From positions 9,458,967 through 9,522,966 of the forward strand of contig NC_051091.1 in the NCBI RefSeq assembly GCF_901709675.1: a stretch of 64,000 nt of DNA. The letters are read 5' to 3'. This DNA is from Syngnathus acus (Eukaryota; Chordata; Actinopteri; Syngnathiformes; Syngnathidae). The notes under the pieces were generated by a model. That model ran no database searches, was not told where the DNA came from, and saw nothing but the letters and a program-made list of their open reading frames with translations. Positions 1 to 23,665 of the stretch are shown here, one piece after another. The first letter of the stretch is position 1, and each line of letters opens with the position of its first letter. The translations under genes were made by a program, and so were the position numbers.

Positions 1-1316
1 GTAGGCTGCTCATTCAACACCGGTATGGAAATTGCATGCTCTCCCAGTGCTTGTATGGGGTTTCCAGTTGAAAATAAAGAAAAAATCAACAGAAAACATG
101 AAGACTCGAGTTGTTATTGAGCCAAGGCACCGATTCTATCAACTCAAATCCGGATGGTGAAGACTATATTTATATTTATCTCCAGGTAACTATTTGTACA
201 GTTTCTAGCACAGTAATATGTAATTGACAGTTGAGCTTTTATTTTGAAGGTTCCCTATGGATGTTGGCAATCAGTTCATTAATTGACTGCGTGAAGCTTT
301 TACTGTGAAAACTCCCCACGGATGTTGACAAGCCGATTGAACGCGAGCAGCAAGGTGCTGCGTTTAATGGCAGACCCAACTCCGGAGGTGTGTCGATGAC
401 AAATCTGACAACATAAATCTTCCCGAACAGATGACATTCCACGTCAAGCGAATTAGGCCTGGATTTCGGCCCTGGTCAGATTCTTCAATTTTGCTGGTGA
501 GTGATTTGCCCCTCTCGAATTTAGCAATCTAAAGCTGATCTGTTTGTGCTCTGCTACGATAGGACATAAGAGCTGTCTCATAACCGCAGTCGATGTCTTT
601 TAATTGAATTGCACAACGACATTCCGGTGGCATGGGGTGATCAATTTAAATGCAAAATCAAACGGTGAAATGATCGACTGAGTTATTTACCCCTAAGAGC
701 ACAGGCACACATTTTTGCATTCGAAAAAAACTTACAGCACACAATCAAACGAAAAATGTTGTGGAAAGTACTGTAAAATACTACAATAACGCCGATCCCG
801 TCTAAATTTACTCAGAAATTTACTTTAGGCCTGTTTAATAGAACTCAAGGCTGTACTTGCAGGAAAAAGCGATGACGTCTGTGGTATGACTGAGAACAGG
901 TGGTTTCCACAGGTTACCTGTATCTTCTGTCACCTGGTGGAGAGCATTCCATCGTTCTCCAATCGGGCTTTGCCTCGTCATCGCTTAACTGCATTGCACG
1001 ATTTTTCACACTGATGCACTTTTAGTTTCATTGAACACATTTTGCATGGCCTCAACAGAGTGGCTAACGTTTTTTTCCAGTTAACAGCCAACCAGATCTA
1101 CATTCTCATTTCCAGACTACCACGCCACTCAACAGGACCGACCCATCTTTTAAAGACACACATGTCACAGATACTACAGTGTAGAATGGCAGGATATGGA
1201 CGCTTTAAAATATTCTGGATCCAACAAAATAAATGTTTGGTGGCTGCTTCACTGATTTTATATAACTCTCTTATTTTTTTTTAAATTCTTCTTCCTTGTA
1301 TCTAAAGGGCTCAAAC
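1..1316. other. Upstream region of C1orf159 homologue
   Basis: No conserved coding exon is recognised here. The stretch is ordinary AT-rich sequence with short open frames that match nothing I know. The first coding exon of the next gene follows an acceptor-like tract ending about base 1308, so the end of this region probably contains an intron, with a non-coding first exon and promoter somewhere upstream that I cannot place. Confidence 0.4.
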
Positions 1317-3394
<2,078 letters not shown>

Positions 3395-5339
3395 GAGAAG
3401 TGAGCCAAGGAACCATGTGGGGGTTTTACACCCAAAGATGTTTTGATTTCTTGGAAGCCAATTTGCAGTTTTTATTCAATGTTACCTCGAACATCTTAAA
3501 TTCCAGCTCGTGCTACTTTTTTATTTATGAACAAGCTCATTTAATGTAATGTATTCCTTCAAAGAGAAGCAGCTACCGTCTCAAACAACTTCCATTTCAA
3601 TCATCATTCTATCGCTCGCATTTTTAGTAATTGCGACATCGTGCGACATTGACATTACACTAATCGCTTTCACGTGCCGCAAACGAGGCCTCTCCCTCGA
3701 CACATCCGAGCAACGAATCGGGTCCGTGTGTATGCCATCGGTTTGAGGGCTCACGTGCAGTGAGCCAGTGACCTAGTTGGCCGACGGCGTCACTAGCATC
3801 ATAACAGCCGAGTGGGCTGTTCTTTAATTGTGTGCACTATCGTTTGCATTGCTCTACTGTACTTTGCCAACTAAGAACGTGCGAGTGACATTTTTCTATT
3901 TATTTGTCTATAATCAGCCAAAGTGAATGCATTTCCCTGCTACAAGGCAGAAATCACAGATATGTGTGCAAGTACCGCTGCAGTGCAAAACCACGGTCTA
4001 ATTTTGAACTAAGGTTATCTTTTAGCAGGAAATTAGCAGAGAAAGTGGCATAAATGTATATTTTGACATTTTAACAAATAGATACACTTACTATTTTTAA
4101 AGTGTTTGTTTTGCCTCTTTCACGTGTGATTGTGCTATTTTTAAAAGATACACATTCAACAATGCCTAAGCGCAAACTAGGCTTTGGTTTGAATAATTCT
4201 GGGCTTAACTGTACATAGGTGCAAATTATGAAGAAATCTTGTTAACTCAGAGTTCTTTTTTGACCGAAAGAGGAAAAACACCTCAATTTAGAATGAAGAA
4301 AACGCTAAATGCAGAGTAACAAAATGTTACTGCACTTTTGTATGAAAATACCATTCTTTTTAATTTATTTTTTTTAAACCAGAGATGCTCAGGAGAAGGT
4401 GTTGCTAGCTTTTTAGCGAAATTTTATTGTCGAACATACTCTTCAATATCAACTACTGTATCTACGTGTTTGCCAATCGGAACAAATCCAATGAAATGAT
4501 GCCTGTGCCATAAGGAGTTTTAAATGTTGGATTCATAGTTCACGCGTAATCTAGTGGCCTTTTACAGTATGCACCACTCTCAAAATGAGGCCGCTCACTA
4601 AGTTTCATTTGCGACAGTTTTGAGTTTCACGATTTGAACAAGCGCATGTGGCGCAAGCAGAAGTGAATATTTCTAAACAAAAGCGATTACGTGACTTTCC
4701 ATGTTGCCTCATGCGTTTGAGATTTGTCAGCGCAATACATGCATATGTTTTTATACGAAATGATCTACTGTTTGATAACGGTGTACTTGTGATGAAGATG
4801 GCGATGAGGTGAATGTTTGCGGGAAATAAAGCACCTTCCAGTAAATGTTTGCTTTGTCTGTTTAGTTTTTTATCCCCATTGGTTGAACAATGAGTACAAT
4901 TCAACTTTATTCTCTACTATTATTGGTACTCGCCCATGTCTAGGTTTTAGAAATTAGTCCAACTCAAACATAATACAGTGGAACAATTGTGTTCTATTGT
5001 AAGTCAAATTCATTGTTCGAAATAGTTGATACTATATATTCCCAAAATTTAATTTACTTTTGTTACATTATGTTTACCGAAAATTACTATTCTAATCTTT
5101 TTGATGTAATACAGAATCAATAAACATTATATGCAGATAGTTGCATGGAGACAATTTGATGTTGCTCCTACAAATTCCTCCTCTCAGTTATGTTGTCTTT
5201 GATTCGGCCCTTTATGTAAACAGTGAAGTATAATATTGTCGCTCAATGTCATGTAATTGAGGGTACTGAAATGTTACACCGCTGGTCCTAGAGTACAGAA
5301 CATGTTCGCCAGCAGCAGCTCCATGTGACCCAACGTATT
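3395..5339. other. C1orf159 3' region and intergenic DNA
   Basis: No further coding exon is recognised. The stretch should contain the 3' untranslated region of the C1orf159 homologue. An AATAAA lies at 4825-4830 (within GGGAAATAAAGCACC) and is a candidate poly(A) signal, though AT-rich sequence makes chance matches common. The rest looks like unique AT-rich sequence. Confidence 0.4.
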
Positions 5340-5433
5340 CTATTTATAAAAGAGCGGTACAGGGCACCAGGCTGACATATGTCAGGTCGCCAGACAACAA
5401 GACATTTTCCTGCAGGAGACTTCACACTGGAAG
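5340..5433 (+). promoter_or_regulatory. Candidate PERM1 promoter and first non-coding exon
   Basis: CTATTTATAA at 5340-5349 is a perfect MEF2 consensus (YTAWWWWTAR) and also reads as a TATA box (TATTTATAAAAG). About 25-30 bases later is the palindrome CTGACATATGTCAG, containing an E-box of the CANNTG type. A plausible non-coding exon then ends at 5433 with a donor (CTGGAAG then GTTTGT), and acceptor-like CAGs lie just before the start codon at 6061. MEF2 plus E-box fits a muscle gene. The transcription start is inferred. Confidence 0.4.
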
Positions 5434-6060
5434 GTTTGTCCTTGCCTTGCAAATATGCAGTGTTGACGATTTCAAGATTCGGACAAATGGAATTGACTAA
5501 CAGAGAATGTGGCGAAAAAAACTAATGTGTGACTTTAGATCTATATAAGTCACAAGTAAGGGACTTTGACATACTTTAGGACGGGTCGGTACAGACAAAT
5601 GGCGCTAAAAGAACATTTCCATCTACCTAGTTTATTGTGTATTCACGTGACTTTATTTTGTAATTTGATATTGCGCAGTCATTTGACCTCAGCATGGCTG
5701 TTGAGCATTTGGTGGTCTGCAAAGATACTTTGATACTCGCCATAATATTGTGCTGACATCAACAACGGTCACATTTTTTTATTTTATTTTACAATATTAA
5801 TGTTATTGTTGCAGTAAAATGTATCAAATATTTTGTCCCTGTTGACACATTGTGACTGGAATACACTCCATATTTGCACCGAGTCCTTAAATCTTAATAC
5901 AATACAGTGTCCAAATGACAGCTATATAAGTGCCCTCCCTATATTTAGCCCAAACCATTCAAAGCTATCAAGGATACAAGAGGACAAATGGACAACATAA
6001 ACACATGCGCACTGACCTTTGCGTTATTTCTACTCCCAGGAAAGCATGTGAGGTGTCAGA

Positions 6061-9012
6061 ATGGATGACTTGGATCACAGCATGTGCATTGCCAAGGAGG
6101 AATGGTCCAACTTCTTTAAGGAGAGTGAGGAGTGCTGCTTGCCGCAACCTCTTCTTGCCCGCCCTGAGGGCCTTCGTTGTCCAATCCCCTTGGATTCAGC
6201 TGCTCAGTCCCTGCAGAGCTTAGATGAGAATAATACAGCTTGTGTTCAAATGGAGCTCATTCACGATGTAGGCACACGAGAAGATGAAGAGATTCAAATA
6301 TGTGATGATATAGGAAGTGGGTACAGAAAGGAGGTACATATGATTAAGGAACGTAGCCCAGAAGAGACCAAGAAAAGCATCGTGCAAATACCGGAGGCCG
6401 TCAGTGACGTCGCGAGGTCACTTTCAATCAAGCGTGAATCAAACGCCAGATGTCAGGCTGAGGACGGCAACAAAGCTCCCCAGAGAGAAGAGAAAGAGCG
6501 CTGGTTTGTGACACTGTCGCTGAATGACACTCCAGGGTCGCGTCGGGCCTGTGCAACTCCAAAGAATAAAAGAAGTAAACTACGAAAAGATACGCGCAAG
6601 TCCAGCCGGGAGTCTCAAGACGATGAAAGTGAGGTGAATAAAAATATCAATCAAAACGGAAGCAAAGAAATGGAAGAGCAGAAAAGTTCTTGTCATGTAG
6701 TGCAAAATGATTATAAGGAAACTTGGCAGGATGTAGAGAAAAACCAGAGACAAAAACCCCTGTATGGTGAAGATATAAAGCAAAACCATGAAGGAAAAAT
6801 CCACGATGGAAATATAATTCCAGGTACCCTGCATGATATAGCGAAAAACAATCGAGAAGAATCCGATGGTGATGTAACGAAAAACCCTCGAGAAGGAACT
6901 GAGGGTGACGGTGGAGAAGCAACACATGAAGGTGATACCACGTTGCAAGTCAAAATAGAAGGAACCCCGTGTGGTGATGAAATTGAGCAAAACGACCAAG
7001 AAGGCACAGATGAAGATCATAGAAGGAAGCAAGACGACATTGAAGGAAGTCCCCATGGTGACAATTTAGTGCAAGACAACAGCGAAGGAACCTTGCACGA
7101 GGTTGGTACCACGCAACACGATGGAAACCTGAGTAGTGATCATATAATGGAGGACAACAAAGAAGGCACCATACGTGAATTTTTTCATTTGGATCGGGTG
7201 GACTCAGATGAGTTTGAGGACAGTGTTGACTTTTTCACCCTTCACAGTTCTGATTCTGAAATGTATCTCTCGGCTTCGGAATCTGTGCCTCGGGAGCTCT
7301 TTGAGGAGGATTTGATTGAAAACCGACCAAGGCAGTGCCAACCCTACTCCTCATCTTTATCATACAACTGGGATCCAATTCAGAGTTCTGGTGCTGGGAG
7401 CTTGCAGGATCCTGACTGTAACGGTTCTGGTACGCAAGCTTTTGTTGAAAGCTTGCCAAGCTCCAACCAACAGAAAACGGGTCCGTCAAGAGTCCAAACA
7501 GAACCTCACCTCCCAATATGTGATGTTGACTGTCCTCAGTTGGTTCCGGATGTCATCATCACGCCGGTGGTTGACAGCCCCGAAGCGTACGCCCAGGCCG
7601 AAGACCGAACGCCGTGCGTCTACGCCATCTCCGCCTTCTGGGATGAAATGGAAAAATTAACCATTAATGATATTTTACAGCTGAGGACGGGGAAAAGCTC
7701 GCCTTCCACGGAGATGTCCGACGTACCGTCGCTAAGCAGCTCCCTGGTGGACCCCGAGGAGCATCATTTGACAGACGGAGGTCTCACGGATGTGTCCGAC
7801 GCCGCCGACTCGGACTATTTCACACAACCGGACGACTCCAAGGCGGACAGATCCAGCTGGGATTTCTCCGTGTGCGATTTTGAAGAGGACTATTGGCAAT
7901 TTTTGGGCATTAGTGGGAACCCCAGTCCTGATCCGAGTTGCAAAACCCAGCAGGAGGAGAACGAGGTGGAAAGTGGAACCAGGAGCCAGACCCCAGTACC
8001 AATCGGGGACTCAATAAGGCCAAACCCAACGCCCAGAGCGATGACGAAAAAGAAAAGTGTGCAGAATGTATGTGCTCTCAAGGATTCGTTTTCACAGTCA
8101 CATTTACACCAGGATGAGAAGAAAGGAAACCATCTGGGATCGATAGTAGCGGCACCTGTCCAAGGAGAAGATCTGGAATCCCTCTGCATCTACGATTCCG
8201 AATGCATCTCAGGATGTGACATGATTTGTACATACGAGCATAAAATATCACTAGCCCAGAGCCACAAGTGGAAACCCATCCCGATCTTCTCCTGCTCACA
8301 TCCGACCGTCAGAGAACTCACCCTCCCCGACTGGAATTATCCGTTCTTGAGTGTGGACCTCTCGGAAGATGACGTTATTTCACCTGTCCGAATTGTCTCT
8401 CACGCTCTCCGAGTGGCCGAGACTCAAAGCGGGAGGATCGTACTGTCGTTCGGGAAAATCCGCTTCCGAGACAAAGGCAGCGTCTGGTGCAGGTCTGATG
8501 GCTGGGAGGTTCTAGGCCAAAGTGAGGAGCACAGTATCGTTCCTGTGGTGGGAGGAGTTTCCCCTCCGCTACCTGAGCAGCAAAGGATTGTGGGAGCAAT
8601 ACAGAGACCAGGTAACCATAGCAGATGGGAAAAGAAATGCAGCAAAATAATACGATAATATTTCTTCTAGTGCGACAGGGCGTCTTGTCTACGCTGCAAC
8701 AGTCTGACATGTGTTTGGTCTGCATTGCATTTGCCTCCTGGGTACTGACATCATCAGATACTCAGTCTGCTGATGCCTGGAAAGCAGGTAAAAAAACTTT
8801 CAATCATTTTTTACTTTGGATTGGACACTCACCAGACACTTCATTTATCACAAACTTGATAATGGTAATAAATGTGCAAAAAAAAAAGATATTGCTCCGT
8901 GCATCAAACATCTTCATGACAATATAACCAAAAATGTGTAATATCTTTTCTAGCTCTGCTTGCAAATGTGAGTGCACTGTCAGCGATCCAGTACCTGCGA
9001 CAGATCAAGTGA
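6061..9012 (+). CDS. perm1: PERM1, PGC-1/ERR-induced regulator in muscle
   Basis: Three coding exons join in frame: 6061-8611, 8671-8787 and 8954-9012, giving 908 aa with GT-AG introns. The identification rests on the C-terminus. SDMCLVCIAFASWVLTSSD, then SADAWKAALLANVSALSAI and QYLRQIK, correspond closely to the end of mammalian PERM1. The rest is long, acidic and low in complexity, as in PERM1, which diverges fast. It has a short conserved-looking start (MDDLDHSMCIAKEEWSNFF), a basic patch near 160-185, degenerate acidic repeats (about 234-374) and aromatic-acidic motifs such as SVDFFTLHSSDSEMY and EEDYWQFLG. Known role: a muscle protein, induced by PGC-1 and ERR, that supports mitochondrial and oxidative gene expression. 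No catalytic domain is visible. The start is the first Met of the conserved frame. Rere converges on it from the other strand. Confidence 0.88.
6760..7185 (+). repeat. Degenerate acidic repeats inside PERM1
   Basis: Residues about 234-374 contain roughly seven loose units of about 20 residues. Each carries an (E)GT or ESDG/EGSPHGD-like core followed by D/N-rich spacers (for example EGTEGDGG, EGTPCGDEIEQN, EGTDEDH, EGSPHGDNLVQDN, EGTLHEVG, EGTIREF). Mammalian PERM1 also has tandem repeats in its middle, but of a different sequence. Confidence 0.5.
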
Positions 9013-10558
9013 AGATGAAGAATCCTGAAAATGACGATTATGCATTTACATTAGATGTCAATTCCAGTCAGTTACAAATGGGTCCATTCATCTGGTAGAT
9101 TTATTCCACTTAATCAAAACAGTATGACAGCATTTCCGGGTTGGTAGCAACTTAAACTAAGAAATTGTATCCCAATATTTAAAATATTGATGACTATTTC
9201 CAAAGTTAGGATGATGATCGGCTAAGTAAGTGGGGGGTGACTAATATATATTTTTTGTGCTATGTTTTTATGTGTTGAAATGAAGTTTAGCCTTTAGTTT
9301 GCACAATTCTATCCATTAGCCAAGTAAGCTATTAGTACCTGGACCATTATTGAGGAGCGGAAGACAAGCTTAGCTCAGCAGATTGTCGTTTTCATGCCGA
9401 GCAGAGCTAACCAAGATGGACTAAACGAAGAAAGCCTGAACGATACTGAGAAAGTAAGCATATATTTTTGAAAAATAAAAGGAAACAAATGCAGTGGGAG
9501 TCTGTGTTAAATATTGTTGAAGTGAGTTGGGGAGCTTCTTTTAGACAGTGACACTTGTGATGTTGGGGTCGCAAGGAACTATGCTGAGTTGAGCAGATTA
9601 ATTGAGGCAAAAAAATAATAATTTGTGACATCTTTGGTGCCGAGGAAACTTGTTGAAATGAGTCGAGGCACATGAAAGCACTTCAGAACTTACGGTGACA
9701 CTGCAGAATATTTATTGAAATAAATATGCAATGAACACACTTTATTGGATACACATAAATATTAAATTTCAAGGCAGTTTTTTTTGGTGAATATTTAATC
9801 TGTCTCCAATTCTCTTATTTGTATCAAATAGATGTATAAATGCATGAATCCCCAGATCCGGTTCCAATTAATAATTATATCGCTTAAAATATGATATAGT
9901 GTTAGAGCTTAAAGTTTCCTGCTTAAACGAGGGTTACATCTACGACTAATGGTACTCATTCATATAGAATATTGTGAACATTTAATATTTACAGGCTCAA
10001 AAAGGAGTGAATAAAGCTCAGGTCGTACTGTGAAAAGATATCTCGATACTGAATATAAAACTTTAGGATTTAGACAAATCTTGAGCATAATTGGAGTAAA
10101 ACCAACCTCTACTATTTGCTTTCCGGTCTAAACAAGACGATGCTACTCTAATTTGAGTCATGCTCGGTCGTTAACACTCATTCAAACACTGGTTTAAATG
10201 CAATTCTGTACAAGGAATCATCGTTTATACACGCCAAAGTCTGTTTGCAACGCTACCGAGAGCTAGCTGTGTGTTAGCAAGGTCGGAGTTGTGTATATGA
10301 AACTGTTAAACAGTAAGTTGGTGAAAGTTCTGGAATCTCACGTGAACCTGTGAGATTATTCATATAGCAAGTATAAATTCCCGTGAAAATCTTAGCCAGA
10401 CTTTAGCAGGCCTGTGAAGTGCTGGAGAAGGAATGCGCATATCCATCGACAAATATGTCGTAAAATATATGAAAACAAAAGACACACAAATACTCTTTTA
10501 CAGTTCTCTACTGGGCGTTAAGTACGGGCTTTTTTTAGACGAAGGCGCCACGTGGACC
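9013..10558. other. Convergent intergenic region between perm1 and rere
   Basis: No coding exon is seen. Both flanking genes end here on opposite strands. At 9711-9724 the sequence TTTATTGAAATAAA gives a poly(A) signal on each strand within 14 bases, which could serve both transcripts. This is inference from the motif only. Confidence 0.35.
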
Positions 10559-17286
<6,728 letters not shown>

Positions 17287-17453
17287 GTCGACGGGTGTTC
17301 GGCTGTGGCTTGTTGACACTACGCAGCTCAGCGGGGCGACAGCCGCGCGCACACACACATGCACTCACACACATACACACTAACTATGCCAATCCCCTAT
17401 TACATGGCTATTCAAAATGGAGGCGCTGTAGCGAAGGGGGTCTGTTTCCCCCC

Positions 17454-17460
<7 letters not shown>

Positions 17461-17527
<67 letters not shown>
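17461..17527. repeat. (CT)n microsatellite at rere promoter
   Basis: About 33 uninterrupted CT units lie 175 bases upstream of the rere start codon, just behind a CpG-richer stretch. Read from rere it is a (GA)n tract. GA tracts near promoters can bind GAGA-type factors and form triplex DNA, but no function is shown here. Confidence 0.9.
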
Positions 17528-17530
<3 letters not shown>

Positions 17531-17951
17531 CTCTCCAGTGCAATGACCTCAGCAGCCACACCGCGCAGCCTTCAAACTTGTCGAGTGTGTACAAACTGAG
17601 CAGCAATAGATAATGTGATGCAGGCCATTGCTTTCCAGAAATGCCTCTGCAAATGCAATTTGTTATTAAAGTGACATCCATCTGCAGAATCTGGTTTTGC
17701 ACTCTGATAATAAAATCTCAGTGCGCCAGAACATTTTTATTTGTGTTTGTGTTATGATCAGTAGGATTCAGTGCAACTTGCAGTCAGAATATTGTATTAC
17801 CATTATCTTTGTAAAGGCAGAATTTGTATAAAGCTAAAAAGAATATTTGCATCGTGCAATACAACATTCGACTCTACAGCAACAGTCAATCTGTAATGTA
17901 ATAATATTATTTGTATTGCACAATAAATAATAATTTTAAATCGCAAGCAGA

Positions 17952-18052
17952 AGAAGTCTCTGTATTGAAGCACCAGTTGAACCAGCTCAGGATCTCCAGT
18001 GCTCACAGCCTCCTGCAAAATTGTCCAGCCTTGTGCGTTGCAGTGTGTTGGC
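17952..18052 (-). pseudogene. ANKRD13-like single-exon relic
   Basis: The reverse strand encodes [20 protein letters not shown] followed by QLVLQYRDF. This resembles the ankyrin-repeat segment of the ANKRD13B/D family ([20 protein letters not shown] as I recall it). An AG lies before the conserved block. After RDF the frame runs into unrelated residues with no GT donor at the expected edge. No neighbouring ANKRD13 exon is visible on either side. I read it as one captured or left-over exon. A live exon of a gene with distant partners is less likely, because rere and eno1 occupy both flanks. Confidence 0.5.
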
Positions 18053-18779
18053 ACTTGCAGAAATTCATAGGAATAGTGTTACAAATTCATATTTATGCAC
18101 TTCCTACATTGTTGAATCAGTGTTTATCATTATTGTCATCAATCATTAACATGATCAGTGTCTTCGCATATGAATATGAATGACAATAATACATATGCAG
18201 TTTACGTAAATAAAGGCAGTATGAGCAAATTGTAGCTTTTTTGTAATTGCGATGTGAATGACCCTTAAGTTTCATTTTCTTTAATGGCATTGATTATAAA
18301 ACAAGTCTGTGAAATTTTAATTACGAGTACAAAATTGCTCAGGGACAAGTTTGCGCTTCATAATTGGGTGTTTCATTTTTTTTACGTAAAGGCTTCTGTT
18401 CAAAACAAAGCATCCATTCTATAAGCAACATTATACTTGGAATTACAGGTTACCCACTATAACTTATAACTTACCCACTAACTAAATAATTTACCAGATA
18501 AGCCATAAGAATGTATGCTTTTCACGTTGAGATATTTTATTAATGTAGCACAATGTGACACATTATCATTCAAGTGATCACAACAGTTTAGAAACACACC
18601 ATCTTCTCATTGAGTTTTTTATTGACTAGATCTCAGAGAGCACATGTTCTCATAACTAGTTAATTGTAGCTCTGAATAAATCTTAATGTTAATTTTACTT
18701 TAGATTAAAAATAAAGAATTTCAGTGCTTCAGCTTTGCTTGTCATGATTTCTGGATATCCTGTTTTTGAGGGTGTAAAT
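18053..18779. other. eno1 3' region
   Basis: AT-rich sequence downstream of the eno1 stop codon on the reverse strand. A reverse-strand AATAAA at 18618-18623 lies about 160 bases past the stop and is a reasonable poly(A) signal. Nothing else is recognised. Confidence 0.4.
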
Positions 18780-22011
<3,232 letters not shown>

Positions 22012-22656
22012 GATGGAGCACTTCGACATGAAGGAGAAAGATGAATGAGTGATATCAAGCTGTCTCTTAACAAGGATATACACAATATCAACACAGTAAT
22101 ATTAAGCAGAAGCAAAATATCTTGGCTATAAATTTTGTTCTATCAATTTTGTTCAGAAAAAATGTCAGACTCACCTCTTTTATTGACTCTTTCCTAGGTG
22201 AGACTTCCACGCAAAATACCTTGACCTGTCTTCAGGTTTAGTAGGCTGCTCCTCTCCAAATTGGATTAGGATGTCCTCATCTGATTAGTCACATGACAGT
22301 TCACCAGTGCAGTGGCTGCATCTTTCTCAGCAAAAGTAGCTCTTGCCCATCTTAAACGGTTAAAGACGATTGCAAAGTGCAAACTACAATGACAAATACA
22401 GTTGAACGAAATGAAATTTGTTTCAAAGTTGTGAATGTGCACTGATGCTACCTGGAGGTCAAATTAGGAACAACACATTGACTGGCGTGCATAAGTCTAC
22501 TTGTCCAATAGGGGGCAGCAACGCATACTTGTTTTCGACATACAGCGGAAATGGCGTGCAAAACCGGAAGCAGAGCCTCTCAAGAAAGCTTTTGAATTAC
22601 CGTGCGGACGAAGTGTGGTTAGAATTGTGTGTGTTTTCAATATATTGGATAACATT
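22012..22656. promoter_or_regulatory. Shared head-to-head promoter of eno1 and ppil1
   Basis: The start codons of eno1 (-) and ppil1 (+) are 645 bases apart. On the eno1 side a donor (AAAAGAG then GTGAGTC, reverse strand, exon edge 22173) suggests a short non-coding first exon and a small intron, with an acceptor near 22023. On the ppil1 side, 22505-22518 reads CCAATAGGGGGCAG: a CCAAT box fused to a 13/14 CTCF-like core, about 140 bases before the ppil1 start. Actual start sites are not visible. Confidence 0.5.
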
Positions 22657-23650
22657 ATGTCAGGGATACCTCCAGATACATGGCAGCCTCCCACTATTTC
22701 ACTGGAGACAACGTATGTTTTTTAAAAAAAATCATTTAACGCTAACACGTTTAGTAGTCTCTGCTGATATGTTCTGTATCAATACTTTCCTCTACTTCTG
22801 TCCTTTACGTCTCAATCGTTTGTAACAATTTAGTCGTTTTCTATGAAATCCTTGCATGAATGTTAATGTAACTCTTACATGCAAAAATACATTGCACCGC
22901 AGGGTGGGGACAATTGTGTTGGAACTATACTGGAACCATGCACCCAAAACCTGCAAAAACTTTGCTGAACTGGTTAGAAGAGGATACTACAATAACACAA
23001 AGTTCCACAGGATAATACAAAACTTCATGGTGCAGGGTGGTGACCCTACTGGAACAGGTTGGTTCATCTCTGTCTTGCAATACAAATCTGACATCTGTCT
23101 ACCCATTGGCAAATGCCGAGATAATTGAAACGCTGAAATTTTAATCAAAGCTTCTTATAATAAACTCACTCATAGTATGTATATCTTTTCTAGGTCGGGG
23201 TGGTGCCTCCATATTTGGAAAACAGTTTGAAGATGAGCTCCATCCAGATCTTAAATTCACGGGTAAGCCACGGTTCAGTCAGAAATCAATTATGAATAAA
23301 TGATTGGAAATTCTGTCACATTTACACATAAAAAGATGTGGTGAACGGCTAAATCTAAAGAGCATCAAAATTAACATCCTTTGTTAAGGTTGCACTGTAT
23401 ATGTACTCTGACTTTTTTTTCCTCATTAGGCGCTGGTATAATAGCGATGGCCAATGCAGGACCAGATTCAAATGGAAGTCAGTTTTTCCTCACGCTCAGA
23501 CCCACTCAGTGGTTGGATGGAAAGCACAGCATTTTTGGAAGGGTTCAGCAGGGGATTGGAGTACTGAACCGGATTGGGTTGGTGGAAACCAAAGGGCAAG
23601 ATCGACCTGTTGATGATGTAAAGATTATCTCTGCCACTGTGTCCAACTAA
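22657..23650 (+). CDS. ppil1: PPIL1, spliceosomal cyclophilin-type isomerase
   Basis: Four coding exons (22657-22712, 22903-23057, 23194-23262, 23430-23650) give 166 aa, identical to the human length, all with GT-AG introns. The N-terminus [19 protein letters not shown] matches the PPIL1 pattern (human begins MAAIPPDSWQPP). Cyclophilin active-site residues are present: Arg and Phe of [19 protein letters not shown], the Gln/Gly of MVQGGD, Ala-Asn of [15 protein letters not shown], and the Trp and His of [17 protein letters not shown]1 is a prolyl cis-trans isomerase of activated spliceosomes that binds SKIP/SNW1 in the nucleus. A poly(A) signal AATAAA lies 10 bases after the stop (23660-23665), implying a very short 3' UTR. 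It is divergently paired with eno1, a neighbour it does not have in human (chromosome 6). Confidence 0.96.
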
Positions 23651-23659
23651 TTTTTTTTT

Positions 23660-23665
23660 AATAAA
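23660..23665 (+). terminator. Candidate ppil1 poly(A) signal
   Basis: AATAAA immediately follows a T-run after the ppil1 stop codon. A GT/T-rich stretch follows within 30 bases (CTTTCTGTTTTCATTTTTTT), as expected downstream of a cleavage site. Confidence 0.5.

Noticed and set aside
6580-7056. Hydrophobic antisense open frame of 158 codons inside perm1
   Set aside because: It is the reverse complement of Glu/Asp/Lys-rich coding sequence, which automatically gives Phe/Ser/Leu-rich frames. The + strand frame is the real gene.
17295-17613. Ser-Leu repeat proteins
   Set aside because: They are translation of the CT microsatellite, not genes.
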